Shown here: piece after piece, positions 1 through 8,225 of the stretch
Layout: the number at the start of each line of letters is the position of its first letter
Numbering within the stretch: the first letter of the stretch is position 1
Made by a program: the position numbers and the translations under genes
Notes under the pieces: generated by a model
What the model was told of the DNA's origin: nothing
Database searches by the model: none
The model's input: the letters and a program-made list of their open reading frames with translations, nothing else
Assembly: GCF_009741735.1 (NCBI RefSeq)
Contig: NZ_WHOH01000001.1
Span: 1,178,001 to 1,242,000, forward strand
DNA from: Lentibacillus sp. JNUCC-1
GTDB taxonomy: Bacteria; Bacillota; Bacilli; Bacillales; Amphibacillaceae
Direction: 5' to 3'
DNA length: 64,000 bases

Positions 1-584
1 AAATGGTTAAAGCACCATTTTATACAACAGACGTCCCTATTTTGTCCAAGATTCCTTTTATTGGACCGATCTTTTTCCAGAACATGTATTTAACAACGTA
101 TCTGGCAATCTTCCTTGCCATTGCGGCTTGGTTTGTTTTGTTCAAAACACCATTCGGTTTGCGTCTCCGTTCTGTCGGTGAACACCCGATGGCTGCAGAT
201 ACAAATGGGGTTAATGTTTTCAGAATGCGTTACACCGCTGTTATTCTCTCGGGGATGCTCGGTGGGCTTGGTGGCAGTGTTTACGCGCTGACCATTGCAT
301 CGAACTTCTCGCATGCTACAATCGCTGGTCAGGGCTTTATGTCCTTAGCAGCTGTTATCTTTGGTAAGTGGCATCCGCTTGGAGCGATGGGTGCTGCGAT
401 ATTCTTCGGGCTTGCTCAGAGTTTGAGTGTTGTCGGTTCGAGCATACCGCTTCTCGAGAATGTGCCACAGGTCTTCTTGCTGATCGCACCATACGTCCTG
501 ACCATTCTCGCACTAGCAGGCTTCATCGGCCGCGCCGAAGCACCAAAAGCTAATGGTATTCCTTATATTAAAGGTACACGGTAA
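1..584 (+). CDS. Nucleoside ABC transporter permease, NupQ/YufQ-like (C-terminal part)
   Basis: This is the 3' part of a multi-membrane permease. The reading frame is open at the window edge, so the N-terminus lies outside. About 193 residues are visible, with several hydrophobic helices and the segment GLRLRSVGEHPMAADTNGV followed by a Gly-rich helix. That is the family hallmark of the BMP/nucleoside-type branch of BPD_transp_2 permeases. In Bacillus, NupNOPQ imports guanosine and other nucleosides; the permease pairs with an ATPase and a lipoprotein that would be encoded upstream. The stop is at 582-584. Its probable terminator (2814-2846) is now separated from the stop by a mobile repeat element. 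Substrate is inferred from family only. Confidence 0.85.
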   Translation, partial: MVKAPFYTTDVPILSKIPFIGPIFFQNMYLTTYLAIFLAIAAWFVLFKTPFGLRLRSVGEHPMAADTNGVNVFRMRYTAVILSGMLGGLGGSVYALTIASNFSHATIAGQGFMSLAAVIFGKWHPLGAMGAAIFFGLAQSLSVVGSSIPLLENVPQVFLLIAPYVLTILALAGFIGRAEAPKANGIPYIKGTR

Positions 585-705
585 ACACTGGTTTAGTAAC
601 TGCTAATAAGACCGCTCCGAAAATACATTTCGCTTTCCGCGGGCACGGCCTCAGCCTCCTCGCGGAAAGACCATGCACTGGACCCATAAAATTGGACACT
701 CGGTT

Positions 706-1517
706 TTATGCATTTAACTCAAAGAGCTTACGATAAGCTACTGGGGTTTTTCGATTTAATCTTGATTTGATTCTTAAATGATTGTAGTAATAAATATAGT
801 CTTCCAGTTCTTTTTTAAAGTGCTCAATGCTGTCAAATTCCTCTAAATACAGGAATTCATATTTTAGTATCCCAAAAAAGTTTTCTATGACGGCATTATC
901 ATAACAGTTCCCCTTGCGGGACATGCTTTGTGTAATGTTATGTTGCTCGAGCTTTTTCCGATATCGGGGATTCGATAATGCCAGCCCTGATCAGAATGAA
1001 TTAACAGTTCGTCGCTGTCCTTTTTGTGTTCCAAGGCTTGATCTAACATCTTTTCCACCAGATCGAACGTAGGCCTGTTTTGAAGTGTGTACGTAATGAT
1101 TTCCCCGTTGAACAGGTCCAATACAGGTGAAAGGTACAGTTTTTCGCCAAACAGCCTGAATTCCGTTACATCAGTAACCCATTTTAGATTCGGCTTTTCT
1201 GCTTTGAAGTTACGCTCAAGAACGTTTGGTGCTGCCTTGCCTGATGGGCCTTTATACGACTTGTATTTTTTCATTCGGACGACACAATGGATCCCGAGCT
1301 CTCTCATTAACCGAAGTACTTTTTTTTCATTTATTTCATGGCCTTTTTCTTTAAGGACATCTGTTATGCGACGGTAGCCAAGACGGCCTCTGTGTCGGTG
1401 ATAAATAAAATTAATTCTTCTTTTCCACTTGCGATCAGGGTCCGGTTGTTTTAAAAGATTGACGTTGTAGTAATAAGTGTTTCTTTTAATACCTGCAACC
1501 TTTACAAGCTTACTCAC
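706..1517 (-). pseudogene. IS3-family transposase ORFB (DDE integrase), frameshifted
   Basis: Catalytic rve-type transposase. The first fragment (885-1517) has the N-terminal HTH_21 region, then TDVTEF (first Asp) and HSDQG (second Asp). The second fragment (706-924) carries [12 protein letters not shown] (catalytic Glu) and the C-terminal YNHLRIK motif. The two parts are in different frames. Restoring one base in the GGGG run at 965-968 of the plus strand rejoins them as a continuous protein of about 270 residues with the expected [11 protein letters not shown] sequence. The frame is also open upstream of the GTG at 1517, so the functional product is probably an ORFAB fusion made by -1 slippage at A-AAG near the end of ORFA. 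It is either inactive or carries a sequencing indel. Confidence 0.85.
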
Positions 1518-1543
1518 CGGGAATTTATGCCTTAGTTCAAGTA

Positions 1544-2053
1544 TTACTTTTGTTTTGGTTTTGTTGGTGATTGGTCTTCTTGAACCAAGGCTCTCAACTT
1601 TTTTAAATAAGCATTCTCCATACGAAGGTATTCGAGCTCTTTTTCCATAGCTTCTATTGATTGATTCTCAGGTTCCTGCTTGTTCTTTTGAGTGCGAGAA
1701 TTCATAACAGAAGGCCCCTTTCTTGATTCAAGGGCATCTTCTCCACTTTTCTCCCACTTTTTCCTCCACCTTCGAACCATAGAAGGATCAGGTATATGGA
1801 AAATGGCAGATGCCTCTCGAATGGAATAATGCGTTTCATTAATGAATTCTATTACCTTTAGTTTAAAGGCTCTCGAATAGTTTGTATAGGGAAAATCAAA
1901 TGCCTTATCACCATGGTGTTGAAATAACAACACCCAATACCTAATCACAGATTCATCAATGTTGAGTTTATTTGCCAGGTCTCGGTAACTGAACTTTCCG
2001 CCCACATAGTCTTTAGCTATTTGTAACTTAAAAACTTTGGTAAACTTGGACAT
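1544..2053 (-). CDS. IS3-family transposase ORFA (helix-turn-helix protein)
   Basis: A protein of 169 residues with two helix-turn-helix segments (about residues 15-45 and 70-110, the second containing REASAIFHIPDPSMVRRWRKK). A C-terminal leucine-rich coiled coil follows (EAMEKELEYLRMENAYLKKL). This is the usual ORFA of the IS150 group, which binds the terminal repeats and, by frameshift fusion, delivers the ORFB catalytic domain. It ends in QSPTKPKQK just where the ORFB frame (TKVILELRHKF) becomes readable, so the arrangement for programmed -1 frameshifting is intact. The start codon lies about 50 bp inside the right end of the element. Confidence 0.88.
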   Translation of the reverse strand: MSKFTKVFKLQIAKDYVGGKFSYRDLANKLNIDESVIRYWVLLFQHHGDKAFDFPYTNYSRAFKLKVIEFINETHYSIREASAIFHIPDPSMVRRWRKKWEKSGEDALESRKGPSVMNSRTQKNKQEPENQSIEAMEKELEYLRMENAYLKKLRALVQEDQSPTKPKQK

Positions 2054-2146
2054 TTTTATACCTCCTAATGTTGGATATGGTGTCCAACATTAGGGGTGCA
2101 GCTCAACCACCGCTGCGGGGTCTTCGGACTCGTGCTGTTCCCGCAG

Positions 2147-2541
2147 TCAACCATGTATCGCGAAAAGCGCTATACACCACAAGGGGATGAAAATAGATGT
2201 AGGGTGGCGATACTAGTGCTACGGCTGGATGAGGAAGGTCGATACTCCTTGGTGCCTTAGAGCCCTACCCGCAGTCTGACTCCTTCGACCACGGCGCATC
2301 ACTTATTGTTGCTCCCATTCGGGAAGCACTCATGGTAGATTAACCCTATTCTGGTTGTTGCGCCAGCCTTAATAAATAATGGATGCCGTATGTCTTAGGA
2401 AGGAGATCAAGAACACATTATCTTACTAACCTAAATGCACCAATACAGCGACGCTCTCATCTTAGTTTTTTTTAAAAACATGAGCTGCGTCTACTTAAAT
2501 ATTGTCTTTTTGCGATTCTTAAGAGATTTAATTTTCATGGT
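2147..2541. repeat. 395-bp inserted sequence, copy A (structured, non-coding)
   Basis: The stretch from TCAACCATG to TTTCATGGT is inserted in the family-2 module between CCCGC-AG and AG-GAGTC, giving an apparent 2-bp AG duplication. A second copy of identical length occurs at 42101-42495 with only three substitutions seen by eye. It has no convincing ORF. Several complementary segments (GTAGGG with CCCTAC; GGCGCA with TGCGCC) suggest a folded RNA or a subterminal hairpin mobile element. The ends share only the short inverted motif ACCATG. Its nature is unknown; a non-autonomous relative of an IS110- or IS605-type element is conceivable but not shown. Confidence 0.6.
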
Positions 2542-2813
2542 AGGAGTCTTCATGTATTTTCTCCGCTTTACGTGTATATTTTGTAATGATTGTGGACGGG
2601 TAGCGATAGCGAATTACTCGATTAAAGAAGAATGGATTATACCTATCCAAGCTCGGGGAAAACACGGAGACTCCAGCGGGAGGATAAGCCTCGGTGAGAC
2701 CCCGGAGCGCGGTAGCGCGAGGAGGCTCAGCAGCGCCCGCGGAAAGCGCAGTGTTTTCCCCGAGCGGTTGACAGAGGCTGTCATAGCGCGTATATCCGTT
2801 CCGTAGTTTATCT

Positions 2814-2846
2814 AGACATGTGCTCTCTTGAGGCGCATGTCTTTTT
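2814..2846 (+). terminator. Rho-independent terminator, probably of the NupQ-like gene
   Basis: Stem AGACATGTGC / GCGCATGTCT with a 9-nt loop, followed by a run of five T on the plus strand. The only plus-strand gene upstream is the permease ending at 584. The terminator is thus displaced by the inserted element. Confidence 0.75.
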
Positions 2847-2963
2847 GTTAGGTTGGGGTGATACTTCGCTTGTCCCCTTCTCTTTTGAGTTTTGGAACGG
2901 GGAAAATAGGAAATGTGATATTGTAAAGGGGTACTGATCTTAATTGTAGAAGGAGTGTGTGTT

Positions 2964-3365
2964 ATGCCTTATTTATTTGTAGCGGCTGCGGCTGTTGCGG
3001 TTTTGACGATTACTGGTGTTTATAAAGTTTTGATTGATAAGCTGAAGCTTAAGCCGGAAAATGCGCAAAAGCTTCAAACGCAATTCTTCATAGGCGTGGC
3101 CGTAGCTGAAGTGATCCCAATTGTTCTTATTATTTTGGGTTTCAACCAATTGGAGAGTGTTGGCAGCGTTTCCGAGCTTTATTTGCCCGGGGCGATTGTG
3201 GTTATCCTTATGCTGTTTGCGGTTGTGTTCATGTTTTTACAGCGGGCTGTCGGTGTGAATGAGGAATCCCGAACAGCGGTCACGCTAATGACCATGATCG
3301 GCATTGCGCTCGTTATGGCGATTCCCATCATCTCGATAGTGGGTCTGCTGCTCTTGTTGCCGTAA
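2964..3365 (+). CDS. Four-helix membrane protein resembling a tandem ATP synthase subunit c
   Basis: A hydrophobic protein of 133 residues. The ATG at 2964 is preferred over the in-frame GTG at 2955 because an AAGGAG ribosome site (2950-2954) overlaps the latter. Four membrane helices are visible. After helix 1 comes a polar loop (KPENAQKLQTQ) and then FFIGVAVAEVIPIVLIILGF. This mirrors the AtpE of this window ([11 protein letters not shown], then [19 protein letters not shown]), including the ion-binding Glu. The last helix (MTMIGIALVMAIPIISIVGL) repeats the pattern with Met in place of Glu. The glycine-rich first helix of AtpE is missing. I do not recognise a named family; a role in ion translocation is only an idea. 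Confidence 0.75.
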   Translation: MPYLFVAAAAVAVLTITGVYKVLIDKLKLKPENAQKLQTQFFIGVAVAEVIPIVLIILGFNQLESVGSVSELYLPGAIVVILMLFAVVFMFLQRAVGVNEESRTAVTLMTMIGIALVMAIPIISIVGLLLLLP

Positions 3366-3443
3366 TTTCAAACTTCTGCATGCCACTCTCTTTCTGAACA
3401 TACATTTTACAGATAGGAAATGTTTTTCAGAGGGGGATGCTGG

Positions 3444-3872
3444 ATGCAGTTTTATTATGGGCAACAAATGCCGCTCAGGGTTTTGGATGAGACGGAGTTT
3501 TGGAAAATGCAGGAGGCCGAACACACGACTGTCATGATTGAGCTTTTGCCTGATCTCGAGCAGCACTATGTGGAGGCATTGAAAGAATGGGGAGAAGCAC
3601 TCACGACGACCCATCAGCATGTGAAACGCTTTGTGGAGTCGGTAATCAGAAGCAATCCCGAGCTGCCGCCGCAACTGTATCAGCAAGTGTTGCAATTGGT
3701 GTCGTTCAGTTTGAAGGAGAGCATGGCGTTTATTGAACTTTGTCGGAAGTTAAAGAAGGAAAGCCAGGCTGTTGTTGGGAATCACACGGCTCAAGTTGTC
3801 ATTGATCATATCGTTGATGAATCAGAGTATTTCATCGGCATCGCCCAAACGATCTTGTATCAGAAAAATTGA
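3444..3872 (+). CDS. DUF2935 (hemerythrin-like four-helix) protein
   Basis: A soluble protein of 142 residues starting at the ATG at 3444, which follows the strong site GAGGGGG at 3431-3436. The sequence is helical and contains WKMQEAEHTTVMIELLPDLE near the N-terminus and NHTAQVVIDHIVDESEYFI near the C-terminus. This pattern of Glu/His residues is typical of DUF2935 proteins of spore formers, whose fold is four-helical and may bind metal. These usually occur as tandem domains of about 250 residues, so this is a single-domain version. It stands alone between the subunit-c-like protein and the ThrE-type exporter. Function unknown. Confidence 0.75.
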   Translation: MQFYYGQQMPLRVLDETEFWKMQEAEHTTVMIELLPDLEQHYVEALKEWGEALTTTHQHVKRFVESVIRSNPELPPQLYQQVLQLVSFSLKESMAFIELCRKLKKESQAVVGNHTAQVVIDHIVDESEYFIGIAQTILYQKN

Positions 3873-3905
3873 ACCCCTCCCCGCCCGCTGATGGGCTCAG
3901 TTCTG

Positions 3906-3934
3906 CTGTCATTTTTTCCAAAATCCGCTATAAT
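3906..3934 (+). promoter_or_regulatory. Possible SigA promoter of the ThrE-type operon
   Basis: TATAAT at 3929-3934 lies 28 nt before the start codon at 3962. A weak -35 box CTGTCA lies 17 bp upstream of it (3906-3911). The -10 is perfect but the -35 is poor. Confidence 0.5.
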
Positions 3935-3961
3935 ACAGTTAAAGCGAAAGCAGGTGAGGAT

Positions 3962-4705
3962 ATGGCAGATCAGGATAAAATCATACGTGTGTGTATGCTG
4001 GCGGGAAAAGTCATGCTTGAAAGCGGGGCTGAGACATACCGAGTGGAAGATACGATGAATCGCATGGCACGGACAGCAGGACTTGAAGGTGCGGAAAGTT
4101 ATGCTGCTCCGACTGCGATTCATTTTTCCGTACGACGATCGGCGCCGGCGCATTTTATGCGGATTTCCGAACGGTCTACTGATCTGCATAAAATTGCTGA
4201 TGTAAATGAGATCTCCCGGCGGTATTCAGACGGTGATCTCACTTTGGACGAGGTCTTTAAAAGGCTCATTGAGGTTGATCATACATATAATCTGTTCCCT
4301 TGGTGGCTTCAGGTGGTGGCAGCGCTGCTTGTAAGCGGCGCATTTGCCATTATGTTTGGCGGGGCGGCGGGTGATTTTATGCCAGCATGTCTAACGGGTG
4401 GCGTTGCTTATGCCGCTATGCTTGGTGTGAATCACATTGTTCGCATGCGGTTTGTGGCAGACTTTTTTGCTTCGGTTGTGATCGGTGCTCTGGCTGTCTT
4501 GTTTTTATCGATTGGTTTCGGTGTTTCATTGGAAAAAGTCATCATAGGTGCAGTGATGCCGCTCGTACCTGGGCTTCATATTACAAATGCTGTCCGAGAT
4601 TTGCTGGCCGGCCACCTCGTTGCAGGTGTGTCTAAGGGCATGGAAGCTGTGCTGACGGCGTTTGCGATTGGCGCGGGTGTTGCGGTTGCAATTGCTTTTG
4701 TATAG
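3962..4705 (+). CDS. Threonine/serine exporter family protein, ThrE N-terminal type (DUF1212)
   Basis: A protein of 247 residues starting at the ATG at 3962, with AGGTGAGG as ribosome site. The cytosolic N-terminal part contains the family signature around LESGAETYRVEDTM. The C-terminal part has about five hydrophobic helices (from LFPWWLQVVAALLVSG onward) and the conserved PLVPGLHITNAVRDL. In two-gene systems this larger subunit works with a small DUF3815 subunit. That subunit follows here at once (4721), with a ribosome site 4 nt after the stop. Export of threonine or serine is known for the Corynebacterium homologue ThrE; the substrate here is not proven. Confidence 0.88.
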   Translation: MADQDKIIRVCMLAGKVMLESGAETYRVEDTMNRMARTAGLEGAESYAAPTAIHFSVRRSAPAHFMRISERSTDLHKIADVNEISRRYSDGDLTLDEVFKRLIEVDHTYNLFPWWLQVVAALLVSGAFAIMFGGAAGDFMPACLTGGVAYAAMLGVNHIVRMRFVADFFASVVIGALAVLFLSIGFGVSLEKVIIGAVMPLVPGLHITNAVRDLLAGHLVAGVSKGMEAVLTAFAIGAGVAVAIAFV

Positions 4706-4720
4706 ATGGGAGGGTTTTGG

Positions 4721-5233
4721 ATGGACATTATTGTGCAGATGGTGACGAGTTTTGTTGCTGCGGCTGGTTTTGGAATATTGTTTAACGCGCCTCGGGGCAA
4801 AATTGCGACGTGCGGGCTTGTTGGCATGGCTGGGTGGATGCTATACGACGGGCTTGTGTTTCAGGGACTCGAATTGATGCCGGCAACGGTGATCGCAGCA
4901 GTCCTTGTTGGGGTATTAAGCCGATTCGCCGCAAAATGGCACAAGACACCGGTTATTATTTTTAACGTTTCCGGCATCATCCCGCTCGTGCCGGGTGGGG
5001 TTGCCTATGATGCAATGCGCCACTTTGTAGAAGCAGACTATCTCAGCGGTGTCCAACTTTCCGTCCAAGTCATGCTCCTCGCAGGTGGTATTGCCATGGG
5101 CCTCATGTTCTCTGAAGTTGCTTCACAAATCACCAGAAAAATTCAGCCCGCTGAACCACAGCGGGGCTACGTCTTCTCACTTATGCGCGGTTTTCGGCTT
5201 CGATTTTTTTGCTGCCAAGAATTAGGTAGTTGA
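4721..5233 (+). CDS. Threonine/serine exporter family small subunit (DUF3815), C-terminus extended by likely indel
   Basis: The second subunit of the ThrE-type exporter. The start is the ATG at 4721 behind GGGAGG. Four to five hydrophobic helices and the motif NVSGIIPLVPGGVAYDAM are visible. As written the frame runs to 5233 and overlaps the convergent permease gene by 53 bp, through a terminator hairpin. If one C is restored in the CCC run at 5147-5149, the protein ends at TGA (5152-5154) after KIQPR, with 144 residues. The same correction makes the terminator stem perfect. The correct end is therefore very probably 5154. Confidence 0.85.
   Translation: MDIIVQMVTSFVAAAGFGILFNAPRGKIATCGLVGMAGWMLYDGLVFQGLELMPATVIAAVLVGVLSRFAAKWHKTPVIIFNVSGIIPLVPGGVAYDAMRHFVEADYLSGVQLSVQVMLLAGGIAMGLMFSEVASQITRKIQPAEPQRGYVFSLMRGFRLRFFCCQELGS
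5145..5168 (-). terminator. Terminator of the APC permease gene, stem lacking one C
   Basis: AGCCCGCTG (5145-5153) faces CAGCGGGGCT (5159-5168). The right arm requires AGCCCCGCTG, so the left arm is one C short. On the minus strand the hairpin is followed by GAATTTTTC. It lies between the two convergent genes. Confidence 0.75.
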
Positions 5234-6640
5234 GTTCTTCTTTTGGAATGCTGTTAAATTCTGTGCGCTTGATCAGGTAAAAGACCAAACCAAGTACAAC
5301 CCAGACGACGAGTGCAATCCTGGACTCGACGCCAAGTGCTGCAGGCGATCCTGGAATGAGCAGCAGTCCGAGAAATGTCACGCCTGCCAGCATCCCGAGG
5401 CCGGCGATGGTCTTTTTAACAGGGGCCACGACGTGTTTTTTCGAATTAAAATCGGCTTCTTTTTTCCACTTGAACAAAGTGAACGCTGTATAGCATGTGT
5501 AAAAATACGCAATGGTGACACCGATCGAGGACATGTCAACGACCCATAGCAACGCCTCTCGTCCAAACCATGGTGCGAACATGGACAAGATAACGGTAAA
5601 TACGATTCCGACATACGGTGCTTTAGATTTGGGATGCAATTTTTCAAACGCTGCTGGCAGGATCTTCGCACGTGACATGGCGAACAACAAACGGCTTGAG
5701 GAAATAATAAATCCGTTCAAACCTGTAAAGATTCCCATGGTCAACGCGACAACAAGCAACCCAAGTCCCAGTGGGCCAAGCAAGTCTTTAATCGCAGCCC
5801 CTGCACCCCATACAGTATTTGCCTCGACAAGACCTTCCCACGGTGCAATCATGGATACGGCAAAAATCATCAGACTGTATAGCACGCCAGCTGCAAGGAT
5901 CGCCATAATAATCAATGTAAAAGCTTTTTTGGACGAAAAGTGAAACTCTTCAGCGGCCTGGGGGATGTTGTCAAATCCGACAAACGCCCACGGTGCAATT
6001 GCCACGATCGACACAATCGCTGCAATGGATCCCGTATTTTCAGGGAAAAGTGGTACCATATTAGCGACGCTCGCATCCGGATTCACCCCAACAAGCGTGG
6101 TAATGACGAGCACACTTGCCACCATCACCAAGCAAAAGATAAACTGCATGCGACCGGAAAGACCTGTTCCTTTTATGTTTAAATAACCAGACGCAACCAA
6201 GACGGCCGAGGCGATCAAGATTTCCATTAAGTGGACATCCCAACCGGCAACCGTATAAAGATGAATATTTTCCACAAAGGCTGGAAAAATGAATTTAAAC
6301 ATAAGCGCAAAGGCTGATGCGTTCAAAGCAACGATACATATGTACCCAAGCGTGAGAAACCAGCCGCAAATAAAAGCATGAACACGACCGAGCGAGATAA
6401 ATGCATAAGCAAATTCCCCGCCTGATACGGGGAAGCTTTTAATGAGAAATCCGTAACTGACCGCAATGAGCATCATGAGCAATGCCCCGATTCCAAAGCC
6501 AATCATGACACCAAGAGGACCCGCCTCACTCATCCAGTTGGTCGGCTGTACAAACGCCCCCATCCAATAGATGATCCTAGCGCGATCGCCCAGACCCATC
6601 TGGGCTTCAGTGTCTTTTCCAATGTTGTCCGCTCTTCCAT
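5181..6640 (-). CDS. APC-family amino acid permease (frameshift near N-terminus)
   Basis: An amino acid-polyamine-organocation permease with 12 or so hydrophobic helices; it probably takes up an amino acid or amine by ion symport. The start is the ATG at 6640 behind AAAGGAG. This frame reads LKPRWVWAIALGSSIGWG, the usual first helix of the family, but leaves the main frame at a C5 run (6557-6561). The rest continues in another frame with GAFVQPTNWM. Adding one C gives an uninterrupted protein of 486 residues. The longest uninterrupted frame (5181-6692) has an unrelated N-terminus that should not be used. The substrate cannot be told from the sequence. Confidence 0.85.
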
Positions 6641-6778
6641 TGTGTATCTCCTTTAACAATTGTGACAGGATATGTAATTTAACATATCTCACTATTCCCC
6701 AATCTCATCATCTCAAACATGTTTAAGAGGAAAAGTTATCACAAAAGGCCACCTTTTATGGATGGACCGCACACATGG

Positions 6779-7995
6779 TTATCCGGAAAAGTCATCTGAA
6801 ACGACGCGATTACGTCCGGCCCCAAGTCCTACCACCCAAGTTAGAAGCGTCATGAACATTAAAATCAGAAGTGCCGCAGACCAATTTCCAGTCGCATCAA
6901 TGACATAGCCCATAAGGATTGGTCCAGTTGCAGCAAGGAAATACCCAATCGCCTGGGCCATACCTGAAAGCTCGGCTGCTTGTTTAGCGGTATAAGCACG
7001 AAGCCCCAGAAATGTGAGAGCCAATGGGAATAGACCGCCGAGCGCAACGCCGATCAACAGAACACTGATGACCATCATCGTGTAACTGTCACCATAAAAA
7101 AGCCCACCTAAACCTATGAACGACAATACGCAAAGAATGCTCACTATCAAGCGCTGAGATGCCATTTTTCCAGCAAGAATTGGCACAATAAGACCGATGG
7201 GCAGCCCCACAAATTGATTTACCGACAGCATCCAGCCTGCTTCACTGCTGGTCACCCCGTAATCTCTGAGCATTTCAGGGAGCCACGTGATAATGACATT
7301 GTACACAAAAGCCTGCATGCCCATAAAAACAGCGACCTGCCAAGCAAGCCTCGAACGCCACATACGCATATCACTGGCATAAACAAATTCCATCCGGACT
7401 TTGTTAGCGGAGGTCCGGTGTCTGACAAAATAAATCCACATAAGGGCTGCAATAATTGCCGGAATAGCCCAGACTGCTAATGCCGCCTGCCAGCCATATG
7501 CCGAGTGCTCCGCAATAGGAATGCTAAGTCCCGAGGCCAAGGCAGCACTCAGGCTCATGGACGTTGCATAGATACTCGTCATAAGCGTCTCCCGTTTAGG
7601 AAAACGTTCTTTTATAATGCCGGGCAACAAAACATTGGATACAGCGATCCCAATTCCGATCATCAAGGTTCCGCCAAACAGCAGGACGGGATGGGCAATG
7701 GTACGTATCACAATCCCAAGTGCAAGCAACACCATGCCCCTATAAGCGCCCCTTCGTTGGTGTATTTAATGCCTAGTTTCGGTGCGACTGGAGACATAAT
7801 AGCAAACGCAAACAGCGGAAGGCTCGTTAAAATTCCAATGCTCCAGTTCGGCAGGGTGAGCGTCTCTCGGATCATGCCGATCACAGGGCCAACGGAAGTA
7901 ATCGCAGCACGCAGGTTAAATGCCACCATAATGATACTGGCAATCAGCAGGAATTGATTATAGCTTTTCAGCTGTTCGTATTTGTATTTTTGCAC
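6779..7995 (-). CDS. MFS transporter, CynX/NimT (YycB)-like, frameshifted
   Basis: Two frames together make a 12-helix major facilitator protein. The upstream part (7708-7995) contains FNLRAAITSVGPVIGMI and LLTSLPLFAF-type sequence, the signature of the CynX/NimT/YycB branch. The downstream part (6779-7735) supplies the remaining ten helices. One C missing from the C4 run at 7737-7740 explains the break; corrected length is 405 residues. The start is the GTG at 7995, 7 nt after GAGGAGG. Relatives export or import cyanate, nitroimidazoles or other small anions. The substrate here is unknown. No partner genes are adjacent. Confidence 0.82.
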
Positions 7996-8225
7996 AAAGC
8001 ATCCTCCTCTTGCTGAGTCAGCTTGCGGTCTGTCATACAGCAGTATTGATTGAAATTCACGGTCTAAAAAACGCCTGATCCAAATAGGCCAGACGTTACG
8101 GTACATTGTTCATTATAGCACATGCACGTGTCTTGATGTGCCCAATCCGCAAATGGATATACTTGTATTTGACCTTCTCTTTTAAGTTCGTTATCTGAAA
8201 AATAGTGCATTTGCAGGTAATTCAA

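Larger units (their letters stand above)
674..2105 (-). mobile_element. IS3-family (IS150-like) insertion sequence
   Basis: A 1432-bp element with two overlapping-style ORFs typical of IS3: an HTH ORFA and a DDE integrase ORFB in the -1 frame. The termini form an imperfect 26-bp inverted repeat beginning TG (left TGCACTGGACCC, right reverse complement TGAGCTGCACCC), with about 20 of 26 positions matching. The 4-bp sequence ACCA flanks it on both sides (670-673 and 2106-2109). The second copy of the host repeat at about 42051-42066 has the undisrupted sequence GGAAAGACCACCGCTG with a single ACCA, which fixes the boundaries. ORFB is frameshifted in this copy. Confidence 0.88.
585..2812. repeat. 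Composite MITE-like element, copy 1 (carries an IS and a 395-bp insert)
   Basis: This is the first of several related intergenic elements. It starts with a family-2 palindromic module (about 603-673, continuing at 2107-2146) that reads CGCTTTCCGCGGGCACGGCC and ends in GCACGAGTCC-type sequence reversed. It ends with a family-1 module (about 2648-2775) bounded by CTCGGGGAAAACACGGAGAC and its inverted partner AGTGTTTTCCCCGAGCG. The family-2 module is interrupted by an IS at 674-2105, and a 395-bp insert occupies 2147-2541. The outer ends show degenerate forms of the terminal motif TAAACTGCGAAC seen in better-preserved copies (33477-33926 and 41930-42745). No transposase belongs to the element itself. 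Confidence 0.7.

Noticed and set aside
2435..2806. A 123-codon plus-strand frame after the IS
   Set aside because: Lies over the 395-bp insert and the repeat module; a similar frame at 42389 ends differently, and nothing looks like a protein family.
8000..8130. A riboswitch in the leader of the MFS gene
   Set aside because: Some pairing is possible, but I could not match any known riboswitch core by eye.
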